Positions 9,352 to 18,873 of a DNA stretch of 64,000 bases are shown here, piece by piece. Positions within the stretch are counted from its first letter, which is position 1; every line of letters starts with the position of its first letter. A program made the translations under genes and the position numbers. The notes under the pieces are model-generated. The model was given only the letters and a program-made list of their open reading frames with translations. It was not told the origin of the DNA and ran no database searches. Location of the stretch: assembly GCA_963580285.1 (NCBI GenBank), contig OY757010.1:153514763-153578762 (forward strand), in the 5' to 3' direction. Source of the stretch: Lucinisca nassula (Eukaryota > Mollusca > Bivalvia > Lucinida > Lucinidae).

Positions 9352-9841
9352 TTTAAGGGGAATGGGAAGACCTTCAGGGGAGGCAACTCCTCCAAAAGTA
9401 TTTTTGTCTCTCATGTCAATAGGGGTCAACTCTTAAAGGAAAGAATTTGCTCCTGGGGCCAGTTGTTCAAAACTAACGACGTCGTTAGTTAACGTATCGT
9501 TAAAACTTTGATCATTTATTATGGCAAATATGCTAATATTTTTGCTGAAAAAATGTTAGCAGCTTTTGCAGAAGCAAAAGCTGCTCACATTTTTTCAGCA
9601 AAAATACCAAAAATTTATATATTAAACTTGCTAGAAAAGTTAACAATATGACCACTAACGAGCTCGTTAAGCTAACGATGCTTTAAACAACTGGCCCCTG
9701 AAGAGCAAATTCTTTCCTTTAAGAGAAGACCTTTTTTTTCAGTGGGACTGGGCTTATAGAAAAGCGTACAGAAAGTCCCGAAAGTTGTCTCCCTTTGAAA
9801 AATGGCAGAAGAATCTGCCAGGTGTTCCCGTTCCCCTTAAT
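9352..9841. mobile_element. Palindromic MITE-M, split by MITE-G
   Basis: Outer ends TTTAAGGGGAATGGGAA (left) and its near complement TTCCCGTTCCCCTTAA (right). The inner ends of the two arms are the complementary CTTAAAGGAAAGAATTTGCTC (9,432-9,452) and GAGCAAATTCTTTCCTTTAA (9,702-9,721). The arms (~100-120 bp) are imperfect. MITE-G sits exactly between the inner ends, at the centre of the palindrome. Confidence 0.75.
9453..9700. mobile_element. MITE-G, complete, at centre of MITE-M
   Basis: Terminal repeats CTGGGGCCAGTTGTTCAAA and (complement of right end) CAGGGGCCAGTTGTTTAAA. The internal hairpin has GCTGAAAAAATGT...GCAGCTTTTGC and GCAAAAGCTGC...ACATTTTTTCAGC. Further copies are at 49,813-50,057 (complete) and 37,339-37,449 (right half). 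Confidence 0.85.
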
Positions 9842-10320
9842 TAAAATGGATGCAATATCATCCAGGCCATGCTTCAGGAAAATATTCACATTTAAATAGT
9901 TAATTGCAAGTTTACATAATATCGATAGTGGAAACGAATTTGCACGTATTATAGTGCGAACAATTTGACCTGAGGCTGACCTTTATGCAAGGAATAAATT
10001 AGTCAATGCTATCGCCTAATGCGTTGGCTTTCGTAAACTTCTCGTGAATTTTCGGCATCACGTGAATAGCGGCCCATTTACCGACCTTTATGTATTGTAT
10101 AACAATATCGCCATCTTCGGATCACGACGAAGATAAATAATATATGCATTCAGTTGGATGTGAAATTATGTTAATAGAGTTCACCAGTCTCAGGTCAGTT
10201 TGTTCGAACTATACAGGTCCTTCACGTATGTAAGACGCTCCACACCAGACTGGTGTGGAGTTTGAGCCACTTTATGGCTTTACAAATCGCATTTTCATAA
10301 AAGCTGTAATTTCACAGATT
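9842..10320. other. No gene; short palindrome at 10,228-10,262
   Basis: Non-coding. The only structure seen is the perfect short palindrome CTCCACACCAGACTGGTGTG followed by GAG, which could fold as a 10-bp stem. No family resemblance inside the window. Confidence 0.4.
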
Positions 10321-10596
10321 ATTTATTTGAATTGGGGTTTTACGTCCCCGTCAACACTACATCAATGTCATTTTGTTGTCGTTGCTTCCAGTTTTGTGGG
10401 ACTTTTACCCGACATGGAGTTGAAATAAAATCTCAAGTCCAGCCCAAAGAAACCAAAAGGTAGGGATGAACCGACTCGCACTACTTTGCCTGGTTAGGCT
10501 TAAACTTTCTAAGCCGTTTACCAGTACTCAGAACTCTGCGTGCAAGCATCATGCAGCCCAATCTATTTCGTCAAGCCCCGATGGGCGGGCTCCCGG
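10321..10596 (-). mobile_element. SINE-2, diverged copy
   Basis: Follows the SINE-2 consensus on the minus strand: GCCCATCGGGGCTTGA, GGGCTGCATGATGCTT, TACTGGTAAACGGC, CGGGTAAAAGTCCCACAAAA and the GACGTAAAACCCCAA tail. Noticeably more diverged than other copies. Confidence 0.75.
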
Positions 10597-10745
10597 ATAA
10601 TATGTTGCTCGCTCTGGACATATCTGAGGTAAAAATCGAAAATGTCGACAGCAAAAGATTCAAACTACTCATGTATAATTAACAGCTTCCAAATGTTTAA
10701 AATGATCTTTTTGCAATTCTGCTCGAATTAACGAAGAAAAATCAT

Positions 10746-11015
10746 TCAGAATATTCTAATTCCATTCAGTAAAGTTGACAGACAGACAATGTCTTGCTCT
10801 TGTAATACATGATGCGGTCGATACTGGTACTTAAAGAAACGCATTCTTTGGTCTCCAGCAATGAGTATAAAGCGACAAATGCGCTCTTCAGTATTTAGCA
10901 TTTCTGCGTCGTCTGCAAGGAAAAACAAGATGTACCTTGATCCCTCACCTGAATAATCTGTGACAAGTATTCGAAGAATATGACAAGCGAGCTTATTTGT
11001 TTTATTCCATGCCAT
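10746..11015 (-). other. Unrecognised 89-codon open frame
   Basis: An open frame with protein-like composition (for example AEMLNTEERICRFILIAGDQ) but no family I recognise. Upstream it runs towards an Hpn-A element beginning at 11,037. A splice-acceptor-like TTTTTCCTTGCAG lies inside it on the minus strand, so a host exon is conceivable, but the donor-like site before it would leave an intron of only ~36 nt. It could equally be chance or a transposon relic. Confidence 0.2.
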
Positions 11016-11036
11016 CCATATCAGAACTTACGATGA

Positions 11037-11275
11037 CATCACGAAAACATACCTATATACTTTTGACTCCCTTGAACCCCACTTTTATATAGTAAAACTT
11101 GGGTTTCCGGGGGTAAACCTTAGTTTTCTTCTTTCTGCTCTAAAATATAGATTGAGTACCCCCAATCTATATTTTGAGCAGAAATAAGAAAAATATCGCA
11201 ATCTTTCATCTGAAAATTTTAATTGTTTCGGCGGTAAAATATACAGTGTATTAGTATAGGCATGTTTTCGTAATG
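11037..11275 (+). mobile_element. Hpn-A MITE lacking the hairpin core
   Basis: Both ends are present (CATCACGAAAACATACC and GGCATGTTTTCGTAATG), as is the secondary CCCCACTTTTATATAG hairpin. In the main palindrome ATATAGATTG is followed directly by AGTACCCCCAATCTATA, so the GTTAGAACCGCCTC core and its complement are gone. Confidence 0.85.
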
Positions 11276-11320
11276 AGTTTCTAGAAACTGTGAGCTCGCT
11301 AGTGCATAGAATTTTTTTTA

Positions 11321-11486
11321 TAGCACTCGTTAGAACCGCCTCATCGAGGCGGTTCTAACGGGTACCCAAATCTAATATTTTAGAGCAGAAATAAGAAAAA
11401 TAATGTATACTCCCGGAAACCCCAGTTTTACTATATAAAAGTGGGGTTCAAGGGGGTCAAAATTATATAGGCGTGTTTTCGTGATG
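11321..11486 (-). mobile_element. Hpn-A MITE, truncated just outside the hairpin core
   Basis: Minus-strand copy: right terminus GGCGTGTTTTCGTGATG at 11,486, secondary hairpin, and the core GTTAGAACCGCCTCATCGAG. Similarity stops within one hairpin arm (~11,321), so the other terminal half is missing. Confidence 0.8.
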
Positions 11487-11970
11487 TTGAAAATGGGTTT
11501 CCGATCATGTATAGTTGAGAGAGCATATGCAGTTTTGCACACCACATTATTGCTTTAGAATAATAAATCTGAGGCTCCAGTTTTCTGTCTATGCATTGTA
11601 CGTTTCCAAAAGCATTGTTTGTAACTTTCCTCGGAAGTGTGTGCAAAAGCACGTGCTCAGACCAGTCTGGAAATATACACAATTTGATAGGTACTGTTGT
11701 GCGCTAAATGTATGCTCAAATATTTTCTATTGCGGTTTCCTTTTGGAAGAAGGAATACTTCAACTATAAACTGAAAATTGTGAAGTTTTTAACTTCTTTT
11801 TGACGAGACTAGCTAGTTTCGGCCAATAAGACATCACCAGTGACCCTCTGCTCCAGGATAGCTGCTTTCTAAAGTTGCTTAATGAAGCCGAAGAAGGCTA
11901 TTCCAACTGATTCCCTACGTACGTTGCTTTGCGTTTTTGCTGAGTGCGTCTAATGAGCCGCACGGTTTCT
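11487..11970. other. No gene; one low-copy repeat trace
   Basis: Opposed open frames at 11,431-11,769 overlap each other and show no domain. Around 11,806-11,870 the text GACTAGCTAGTTTCGGC resembles 1,812-1,830, suggesting a further ancient repeat of unknown type. Confidence 0.35.
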
Positions 11971-12261
11971 CATCACGTGAACAAGTCCGTGAAATGAACA
12001 CCCCCTTACACCCCACTTTATATAGAGAAAACTGGGGCATAAGGGGGGGGGGGGGGGGGTAAGCATCATTTTCCTTATTTGTGCTCCAAGACATAGGTTG
12101 TGGGTACTCGTTAGAACCGCCTCGTTGAGGCGGTTCTAACGAGCACCCAAAACCTATGTTTGGAGTATAAATAAGAAAATTATCACACATTTACATTAGA
12201 AAAATTACCATTTTTGAGGTTTGAAAAATCCACTATAACACACGGATGTGTTATCGTAATG
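11971..12261 (+). mobile_element. Hpn-B MITE, complete
   Basis: Left end CATCACGTGAACAAGTCCGTG, right end TGTGTTATCGTAATG. It has the secondary CCCCACTTTATATAGAG hairpin and then a main hairpin whose arms ACATAGGTTGTGGGTACTC and complement enclose GTTAGAACCGCCTCGTTGAG. A G-run of ~15 (12,045-12,059) interrupts the left half. The ends differ from Hpn-A only outside the first few bases, while the hairpin core is shared. Confidence 0.9.
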
Positions 12262-12353
12262 TTCACAGTTTCCTACATCTTACTTGGCTTTGTGTTGATA
12301 GTACACGTGTTTTGATATGTTTGTGTGAGCTTTCCTATCTTTTCCGGAGATGA

Positions 12354-12559
12354 TTAACCCTTATCCTGCTGTATATTCATTTTAGCCACACCAATTTCTG
12401 AATTTGAACCAATCACATTACTAATTTATCCCTAAAAATTTACAAACTGAATGTCAAACAGTGTAGATCCTGATCAGATGGCTTCTTCAGGTGCCATCTG
12501 ATCTGGAACTACACTGTTTGCAAAGGTAGGGTTGTCGTGAACAGCAGGACAAGGGTTAA
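12354..12559 (+). mobile_element. MITE-L, complete
   Basis: Terminal repeats TTAACCCTTATCCTGCTG and (complement of right end) TTAACCCTTGTCCTGCTG. The internal palindrome is CAAACAGTGTAGATCCTGATC to its complement GATCTGGAACTACACTGTTTG (about 12,451-12,522). Related palindromes occur at 23.9, 24.9, 43.4, 47.2 and 51.8 kb. Confidence 0.85.
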
Positions 12560-12911
12560 GATGGTTCTTTTGTTAACTTGCGTCTTGTTATGAAGAATTT
12601 TGTCTATTTGTTTTGAACCCTAAATAATGTTGTCTGGGTCGTAAAACTCCAAACAAACAGATTTTGAAGCCGCTTCATATTAAAAAGTCGTATAGAAATT
12701 GCATAAAGCGATGACAGAAGTATCTTTCAGATAAAAATACCAGTTACTCGGGCTGGGATTTAGTGTCGGAGGTTGGCTACGGCGAAGCCGGCTGCGAACG
12801 TTATGGAAGGTGACAATTCTATTGGCACCTCTTTGATATCAGTTTACCTTTTCATCTCTTTCAGGACATATTTGTACGTACAGCTAAATCGGAATCGTAT
12901 TTTAACCGTGA
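12560..12911. other. No recognised feature
   Basis: Non-coding; no repeat match within the window apart from a short GGCGAAGCC imperfect inverted repeat near 12,785. Confidence 0.4.
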
Positions 12912-13208
12912 TTTGTTTGATTTGAATTTTAACGTCCCCGTCAACACTGTAAAGGTCATTTTGGAGACGCTGCTTCCAATTTTGTGGGACTTTTACCCGA
13001 CTTTGAGATGAAATGACATCTCAAGTCATGCCGCCCAATGAAACCTATAGGGTTTATAAGCATGGACGGGCCCGACTCGCACCGCTATGCCTGGGCAGGC
13101 TATGAACCTCTTAGCGGTTTACCAGTACTCGTTAGCGGGTCGGTTTTAGCTCTGCGTGGAAGCATCATGCAGTCCATCTATTTCTTCCAGCCCCGGTGAG
13201 CGGGGGCC
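12912..13208 (-). mobile_element. SINE-2, full length
   Basis: ~297 bp from the 5' GGCCCCCGCTCACCGGGGCT (minus strand, right end) to the 3' tail GACGTTAAAATTCAAATCAA (left end). The head is not an obvious tRNA; a degenerate box B-like CGGTGCGAGTCGG is present. The CAAA-type tail and precise TSDs of sister copies (17,765; 56,058; 57,861) show it moves by retroposition. Abuts SINE-5 directly. Confidence 0.8.
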
Positions 13209-13427
13209 GATAGGTTTATACGTAAGCGGTTGACCAGTACCGTGCACATTCTTTCGCCAGAAACTGACAAATGCCCTTCCTGAATCAGCGGAAGGGAAAG
13301 AATGACCGTAGAAAAGATTTCATGATCAATCTCCAAGAAAGAATGTTGCCGACCTCGGTAGGTATCGAACCAGCGTCCTCCTGATCGCCAGTCAGTCGCG
13401 CATCCGATTGAGATACCGAGACCGGCT
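13209..13427 (-). mobile_element. SINE-5 (tRNA-derived)
   Basis: Minus-strand copy with the tRNA head at its right end (GGTCTCGGTATCTCAATCGG, then a box B-like GTTCGATACC) and the ATTCTTTCGCCAGAAACTGA body. Directly adjacent to SINE-2 without spacer. Confidence 0.75.
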
Positions 13428-13616
13428 TTACAGGCGACCATCTATCTAACTAACTAGCTCACAAGAATAAAATGAGCTCGTATACCGGCGTGTCTTGTTC
13501 AAGTGAGGAAATAGGAGCTGTCAGATCCCTTAACAGATTACACACAATTGCCATTCACTTCATTATTGCCGTTTCCCCCGAGGTTTTGAGGACAATATTG
13601 AATTCTGTAAAGAAAA

Positions 13617-14027
13617 TACAGTCGAACTTCGATGGGTCGAACACCTTTGGGACCATAAAAATCTGGTCGAGACAGTGGTAATTCGAGCCACTGAGGGTTG
13701 CTGCCAGGAGACATAAGGGGAATAATTTTAGGACCTCTTTTCGGTGTTTTGTTATATAAATGTATGCTGTGTATACTCATTAGAATCGCCTCTACAAGGC
13801 GATTCTAATATCAACTCTATGAGACGGGTCTATTGAGTACACACGGCTGTGTATACTCATTGGAATCGCCTCTATGAGGCCATTCTAATGAGTCATCGCG
13901 GCATACATTTGTAAGATAGAAGACGGAAATCTCCTTAACTATCCCTCACTATTTTTAATGTAGAGGAAGTTCCTAGGGACCCAAGAACGGTTCGTCTCAT
14001 CCATGGCAAACGACCAATCGGTGTTTG

Positions 14028-14030
<3 letters not shown>
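13617..14030. mobile_element. Hpn-C MITE with two tandem hairpins, right end lost
   Basis: Left end TACAGTCGAACTTCGATGG. Two copies of the CATTAGAATCGCCTC hairpin lie head to tail (about 13,752-13,812 and 13,848-13,912), joined by a short AACTCTATGAGACGGG spacer, implying internal duplication of the hairpin. The right terminal repeat is missing: at GTGTTTGAGC the element passes directly into a CT microsatellite. Confidence 0.8.

Positions 14031-14065
<35 letters not shown>
14031..14065 (+). repeat. (CT)n microsatellite
   Basis: About 17 CT units directly at the position where the Hpn-C right terminus should begin. Confidence 0.95.
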
Positions 14066-14066
<1 letters not shown>

Positions 14067-14218
14067 GCCGGAGCCAGACTAAACGGAATGTGCAACGATC
14101 ATAAAGACTCTCTGTCCTTCATCAAATTCGAAAGTCCTTAAGTCCTTCTACAGCGGGATTTCGAAAATATTTCAGTCACTGATGAGGCCTAATTGGGCAA
14201 AACTAGCAGAATACATGT

Positions 14219-14276
14219 GAAGGCAATGATCAGGAATCTATACAATTACCTCACACCCCACATCCAAGACACCAAG
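14219..14276 (-). mobile_element. PLE 3'-terminus fragment
   Basis: Complement of the PLE 3' end: AATGATCAGGAATCTATACA followed by CTCACACCCCACATCCAAGACACC. Only ~58 bp survive. Confidence 0.6.
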
Positions 14277-14426
14277 ACTGGCCCAGAAAAGGTGCACTTT
14301 AACTTTTTTGTCGCTAATTATGAAATTAATACAGCACATTTCTCATATGGAACATTTAAAATGTAACCCAGTGGAAAGCCCCTATTTCCATTATAGGATA
14401 TTAATCCTACAAAACCATCATTTAAC

Positions 14427-14664
14427 GGGCCTCCGTGGCCTAGTGGATAAGAGCGCTGACTCTTAGTCATTAGGTCTCTCACCGCCGTAGGTTCGAGCCT
14501 CGCTCGGGCCACGTGTGAGACGCCAAGTTCTGCAACGGAAGGTCAGGTGGTTTTTCTCCGGGTACTCCGGTTTTCGCCCACCTCTGATTAACGATCGGCT
14601 CGATATGAGTGAAATAATCTTGAAAGGGCCGTAAAACTCAAACCAAAAAAAAAAAAAAAAAAAA
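14427..14664 (+). mobile_element. SINE-3 (tRNA-derived) with poly-A tail and TSD
   Basis: tRNA head: GGCCTCCGTGGCCTAGTGG (perfect box A) and box B GGTTCGAGCCT. The body has TTCTGCAACGGAAGGTCAGG, CTCCGGGTACTCCGG and GGGCCGTAAAACTC and ends in an A-run. The flanking duplication ATCCTACAAAACCA (14,404-14,417 and ~14,664-14,677) marks retroposition. The head resembles a Leu/Ser-type tRNA arm but is not a functional tRNA gene. Confidence 0.9.
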
Positions 14665-14681
14665 TCCTACAAAACCACTGC

Positions 14682-14981
14682 ACCTCCCCCTGCCCATCGG
14701 GGTTGAAGAAATAGATGGGCTGCATGATGCTTCCACGCTGAGTTGAAACCGACCCTCACACGAGTACTGGTAAACCGCTTAGAGGATCCAAACCTGCCCA
14801 GGCAAAGCGGTTGGAGTCGGCCCGTCTATGCTTATAAACCCTTTTGGTTTCATTTGGCGACAGGGTTTGGGGTGTCATTTCATCTCAATGTCGGGTAAAA
14901 GTCCCACAAAATTGGAAGCAACATCTCTAAAATGACATGTACAGTGTTGACGAGGGCGTTAAACCTCAAATCAAACAAACC
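14682..14981 (+). mobile_element. SINE-2, full length
   Basis: Plus-strand copy, from CTGCCCATCGGGGTTGAAG to GGGCGTTAAACCTCAAATCA. Lies only ~18 bp after the poly-A of SINE-3. Confidence 0.8.
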
Positions 14982-15286
14982 TAAAAAACCACTGCATCTG
15001 GTATTTGTTTTCAAACATGTGCCCATATCATATGCGGGTCTGTTTGAAAGACTTATCTTGGTGGAATCTGCATTGAAATGGAGGTAGGACGATGCCTGAA
15101 TAGTCGTATCCTCTTGAGTTGAAGCCCAGAATAGTTTTTTTCCTGCTGACCGTCTAGAAGCGGCTGACCGCCTAGAGGCGGTCGCACCTTTGCAGTTTCT
15201 TATATTAACTGACATTGTGTTTTGTTGCACGTGATATTTGTAAATGTTTGTACCTTTATATCTCTAAATCCTTGCCTGCAGTGGAT

Positions 15287-15430
15287 CAGGGGCCAGTTTC
15301 ATCAATAAACATCGTACGATTAATCTTAAATTGTTCTTACGCACTTTTTAAAGAACTGCGTACGTCAGTTTCATCAAAACATCGCAAAGTGTTCGTACGA
15401 GCTAAATTTGCGTTTCACTAAAGTATGTCG
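15287..15430 (+). mobile_element. Family-H terminal segment (left)
   Basis: Begins CAGGGGCCAGTTTCATCAA and contains related submotifs (GTTTCATCAAAACATCGCAA). The inverse terminus TTTGATGAAACTGGCCCC occurs at 18,305-18,322. Either these are the two ends of one 3-kb element now filled with other insertions, or two halves of short MITEs. The first ten bases match MITE-G ends. Confidence 0.5.
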
Positions 15431-16470
15431 CAATTTTGAATATGCTCTTAAACGGGGCCGCTAATTGTCACATGCGTGATCACGTGCCGTCTTGAAATAG
15501 CCGTGTAAAGTAGATAACACGTTTTAAAATTATTGTTCCAGTGGATCTAGATGTATATTCAGCACAAACAACGTTGAATTAACGTTGATTCTACGTGGAT
15601 TCAAACTTGTGTTTGCATTATCGTAAGCTACAGATATTAATTATCTGGACCCCTTTCCCACTGTGCCACTGGCGAGTTGGTCTGTTTTGTGGACGTGGTG
15701 ACGTCAAACTAGCGTTGTTTTTAACGAAGTCATAGTGAACCTTTTATAAGCGTGTTTGTCAGTAAATGTGGGTTCGGGTTTTGGTCTTCAGCATGAGTGC
15801 ACCACATGTATTGTTGAGTTTATAATATTAGATAACATGTGAGACTTCGCTTAGAATTTCATTACCTTTTCACGCTCAATTTAATAAATTCAGTAATGCA
15901 AGAGCATGAATACAAGATGAACTTAAAACACAGTTTATGCACGTTTTTAACACAAAACGTCAATACATGACGTTGTTTAATAAGGGTCCGTATATAACGT
16001 AACCTGACGTAACCTCTGTAAGTGTTCGTATTTACTGTATATCAGTTTTCAGCTTCGGTTAGTTTTTGGCAATGGTCTGTAGCAAATATTTTTTCATTGA
16101 TTGTTCGTCTGTCAGGCCGTCCAGCCTTTCAATGAAACATAAATTCAGTTCAAATCATAGATTCTACAGCATGGCTGATTTTAAATTACAATGAACCTGT
16201 TCTATAGCTACGTGTATACACAATTATACAATCGCTTGAACATAGACGAAATGACAGTACGCAAGACCATGACCCCCCCACCCCCCCCCCCCCCCGCGTC
16301 GACATTAAATGTTTTCGTACATACGAGCGTACGCACATGTACGTACGTGATCCAGAAACCTCAAGCATTGTACCAGGAAGAACCTAAACTTTTAAGATCT
16401 AATATTTTCCAGACCATATGTTGGAACTGTGATGATAAGTATGGGTCAAAACATTTATTCAGCAATACAC
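15431..16470. other. No gene recognised; poly-C tract
   Basis: About 1 kb of sequence without a supported ORF. It contains a C-tract (16,272-16,296) that produces misleading proline-coding frames. A putative family-H interior if 15,287 and 18,322 are the ends of one element. Confidence 0.35.
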
Positions 16471-17010
16471 TGGCCCTTACCTATGACCTATGACCTCTAG
16501 GTCAAGTCATGGACTTAGAAAACTTTAAATGTTGAAATTATTTAAGCGCTCATATTTTTTTAAAATCATATAATGGATTTGGTTCATATTTGGTACGATG
16601 ATAGATACACATATACGGTTTATTCTACATACCCGCACCAATGCCCACAAGGTCACGGATTCATAATTTTCAACATAATCGCGCCCATGCCGATGACCAT
16701 AAGGTCACAGACTCAGAATTTTTCAATGTCAACGTTTTTTTTTAATAAGAGCTCAATTTGCCCAACCAATTTAATGGATTTAGTTCGTATTTGATATGGC
16801 GAAAGATACAGGTCGTTTCTCCGGCTATTACGGTTTGTTTTTGTCCCCATCTGATTAATGATCGGCTCGAAATAAAAGAATTAATCTTGAAAGGGCCGTA
16901 AAACCAAAACTCAAGGTCAATGTCACATACTTAGTAATTTATTTTTTATGGATTTGGTTCATATCTGGATGATGATACACGCTTTTTCCAAGATTTAAAC
17001 GACATTACTT
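16470..17010 (+). repeat. Diverged tandem repeat array, SINE-3-interrupted
   Basis: Units sharing AATGGATTTGGTTCATATTTGG recur at ~16,570, ~16,773 and ~16,947 (the shared block is written here as two joined landmarks). Between them lie AAGGTCACGGA and AAGGTCACAGA motifs. A SINE-3 tail sits inside the third interval, explaining the uneven spacing. Confidence 0.6.
16811..16915 (+). mobile_element. SINE-3, 3' part only
   Basis: Matches the SINE-3 body from TTTCTCCGG through CATCTGATTAATGATCGGCTC to GGGCCGTAAAACC; the tRNA head is absent. Confidence 0.75.
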
Positions 17011-17182
17011 ACACCTACGCCGAGGTGTTCTCAAGGCGAGCAATGTGGTCTTTTTTTAGGAAACATGTCTGTTTTCTTGGTGAGGATGGTCCCTGGACGG
17101 GGGTATCTGTGTCGTATTCACAATTCTAGTTTTATGTGTCGATTTGAGGTACACTGAGTCTTCATTTTAACAAAAGTCTAAT

Positions 17183-17522
17183 CGCAGATTGTGGGTAATC
17201 GTTAGAACTACCTGAACGCGTTGGTTCTTTTGTTTGCATTGAGGTTTTAAGCCTCCGCCAACCGTTGGTACAATGTACATAGGTCATTTTGGAGGCGCTG
17301 CTTTCGATTTTGTGGGACTTTTATTCGACCTTAGGGTGAAGTGACATTATAAACCCTACCGACCAAAGAAACCGCTAGGGTATAGCAGCGGTCCCACTTG
17401 GGCAGACTTTTACATTCTAGGCGGTTAACCAGTAATCAAGTTTGGTCGGTTTTAGCTCTGCACGGAAGCACTATGTCGCCAAGCCCCGCTGGTCGAAAGC
17501 CAGCGTCGGTTCTAAGTAACAC
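17183..17522. mobile_element. Degenerate Hpn hairpin split by SINE-2
   Basis: Left arm ATTGTGGGTAATCGTTAGAA at 17,189 and the beginning of the right arm (GGTTCT) are followed by SINE-2; the right arm then resumes as TCTAAGTAAC. No Hpn terminal repeats are visible next to it. Confidence 0.6.
17229..17503 (-). mobile_element. SINE-2 inside an Hpn hairpin, ~10-bp TSD
   Basis: The direct repeat CGTTGGTTCT (17,219-17,228) / CGTCGGTTCT (17,504-17,513), with one mismatch, flanks it. The copy is diverged (for example TTTTATTCGACCTTAGGG) but has the full SINE-2 order. Confidence 0.75.
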
Positions 17523-17598
17523 CATGCAATATAGATTGTGGGTACTCGTAAGCAAAACCACAAAAATGCGCTTCTAACGAGTACCCTCAATATCTATT
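17523..17598. repeat. Second degenerate Hpn hairpin
   Basis: ATATAGATTGTGGGTACTCG on the left and CTAACGAGTACCCTCAATAT on the right enclose an AACCACAAAAATGCG centre. It lies ~1 bp after the split hairpin at 17,183-17,522, so this was probably a tandem hairpin pair. Confidence 0.65.
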
Positions 17599-17720
17599 GA
17601 AAAGAAACAACAACACAACAAACAACAACAACCAAAAAAAAAAAAAAAAAAAAAAAAAAAACAGAAAAAACTAAGAAAACCCCCAACCTAAACCCAAACC
17701 AAAGATTATAACAAAGGGGT
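17598..17720 (+). repeat. A-rich low-complexity tract
   Basis: CAA/ACAAC-rich sequence followed by a run of ~27 A and further A/C-rich text; perhaps an old retroposon tail. Confidence 0.7.
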
Positions 17721-17764
17721 CAGTTTCGAGGGGTCTTCATTGCATGGGCTTATATAAGTAATGG

Positions 17765-18014
17765 TTAGCCCCCGCCCATCGGGGATTGAAGATCTAGATT
17801 GGGCTGCATGATGCTTCCACGCAGAGGATCTAGGTCTGCCCAGGCATTGCGGTGCGAGTCCATGCTTATAAACCCTATTGGTTTCATTGGGCGGCAGGGC
17901 TTGAGATGTCATTTCATCTCATTGTCGGGTAAAAGTCCCACAAAATTGGAAGCAATGTTTCCAAAATAACCTTTACAGTGTTGACGGGGACGTTAAACTT
18001 CAAATCAAACAAAC
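17765..18014 (+). mobile_element. SINE-2 with 13-bp TSD
   Basis: Exact target duplication ATATAAGTAATGG at 17,752-17,764 and 18,015-18,027. The copy lacks ~40 bp of the consensus (the AAAACCGACCC to AAACCGC part) after CTTCCACGCAGAG. The 3' tail TCAAATCAAACAAAC directly meets the TSD. Confidence 0.9.
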
Positions 18015-18234
18015 ATATAAGTAATGGGCGTTATCTGCGAAGGTAAGCGAAATGGCATGTTCCTTACGTTACGCAAGAGATAAGCGTTGGTTTCTATAAC
18101 ATATGCTGCGCGTTATCTTCTTCCGCTATGGCCGTGACATGTCCAAAGTTTAAGACGAAAATTTCAATGTGCGATGTCTAAATATTCATCTCAGAAATAC
18201 GACAAAATGTGCGAACATCGCAGATATCGAACAT

Positions 18235-18322
18235 TTGATGAAATAAGATTTTTGTCGTAAGAACTTCGTACGATCTTTTTAAGACGAATATACGTCGCAA
18301 ATGCTTTGATGAAACTGGCCCC
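18235..18322 (+). mobile_element. Family-H terminal segment (right)
   Basis: Ends CTTTGATGAAACTGGCCCC, the complement of the family-H start at 15,287. Internal motifs ATTTGATGAAATAAG and TTCGTACGATC echo sequence near 15,310-15,330. Confidence 0.5.
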
Positions 18323-18515
18323 AGGCCTCCTTGGTCATTGTGTCTCTCACCGCTGTGACACAAGTGAGTCGCCAAGTTCTGCCACGGAATGTCAGGTGTT
18401 TTTTTTTCTCTGGGCACACTTTTATTTCGTCCATTTTTGGTCAACGATCGTCACGAAATAAGTGAAAAATAATCAAACCAAAACCAGCCAAAAAAAAAAA
18501 AAAAAAAAAAAAAAA
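18323..18515 (+). mobile_element. SINE-3, degenerate, poly-A tailed
   Basis: GGCCTCCTTGGTCATTGTGTCTC shows that most of the tRNA anticodon arm has been deleted. The body AAGTTCTGCCACGGAATGTC and an A-run of ~26 follow. Confidence 0.75.
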
Positions 18516-18599
18516 TCTTTTCTGTGAGAGGAACTTTTTCTGTTCTCTTTAACAAGAAATAAACGAGTTTACCAGTGGTTTATCGTTACTCTTCTTGTC

Positions 18600-18873
18600 T
18601 GTGATTACACACCCGCGCGACATAGTGCTTTTTCACAGCTCCAACATAGCTACTTTTCTGATGAAAATCCATGATATGTTTTCTTATACTGCAAACATAT
18701 GTTGTGGGTACCCGTTAGAACCGCATCAATGCGGCGGTTCTAACGAGTACCCACAACCTATGTCTTGCAGCAGATATAAGAAAAATAATGTATACCCCCG
18801 TACTCCCCAGTTTCTCAATAAAAGTGGGGTTCAGGGGGAGGATGTTCATTTCACGGACATATTGCACATGATG
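18600..18873 (-). mobile_element. Hpn-B MITE, complete
   Basis: Minus-strand copy with ends TGATTACACACCCGCGCGAC (left) and TTTCACGGAC...CATGATG (right). The hairpin at 18,694-18,770 is well preserved, with core GTTAGAACCGCATCAATGCG. Secondary CCCCAG/GTGGGG hairpin present. Confidence 0.85.

Noticed and set aside
14427..14515. tRNA gene at the SINE-3 head
   Set aside because: The acceptor stem does not close and the poly-A tail with target duplication shows a retroposon.
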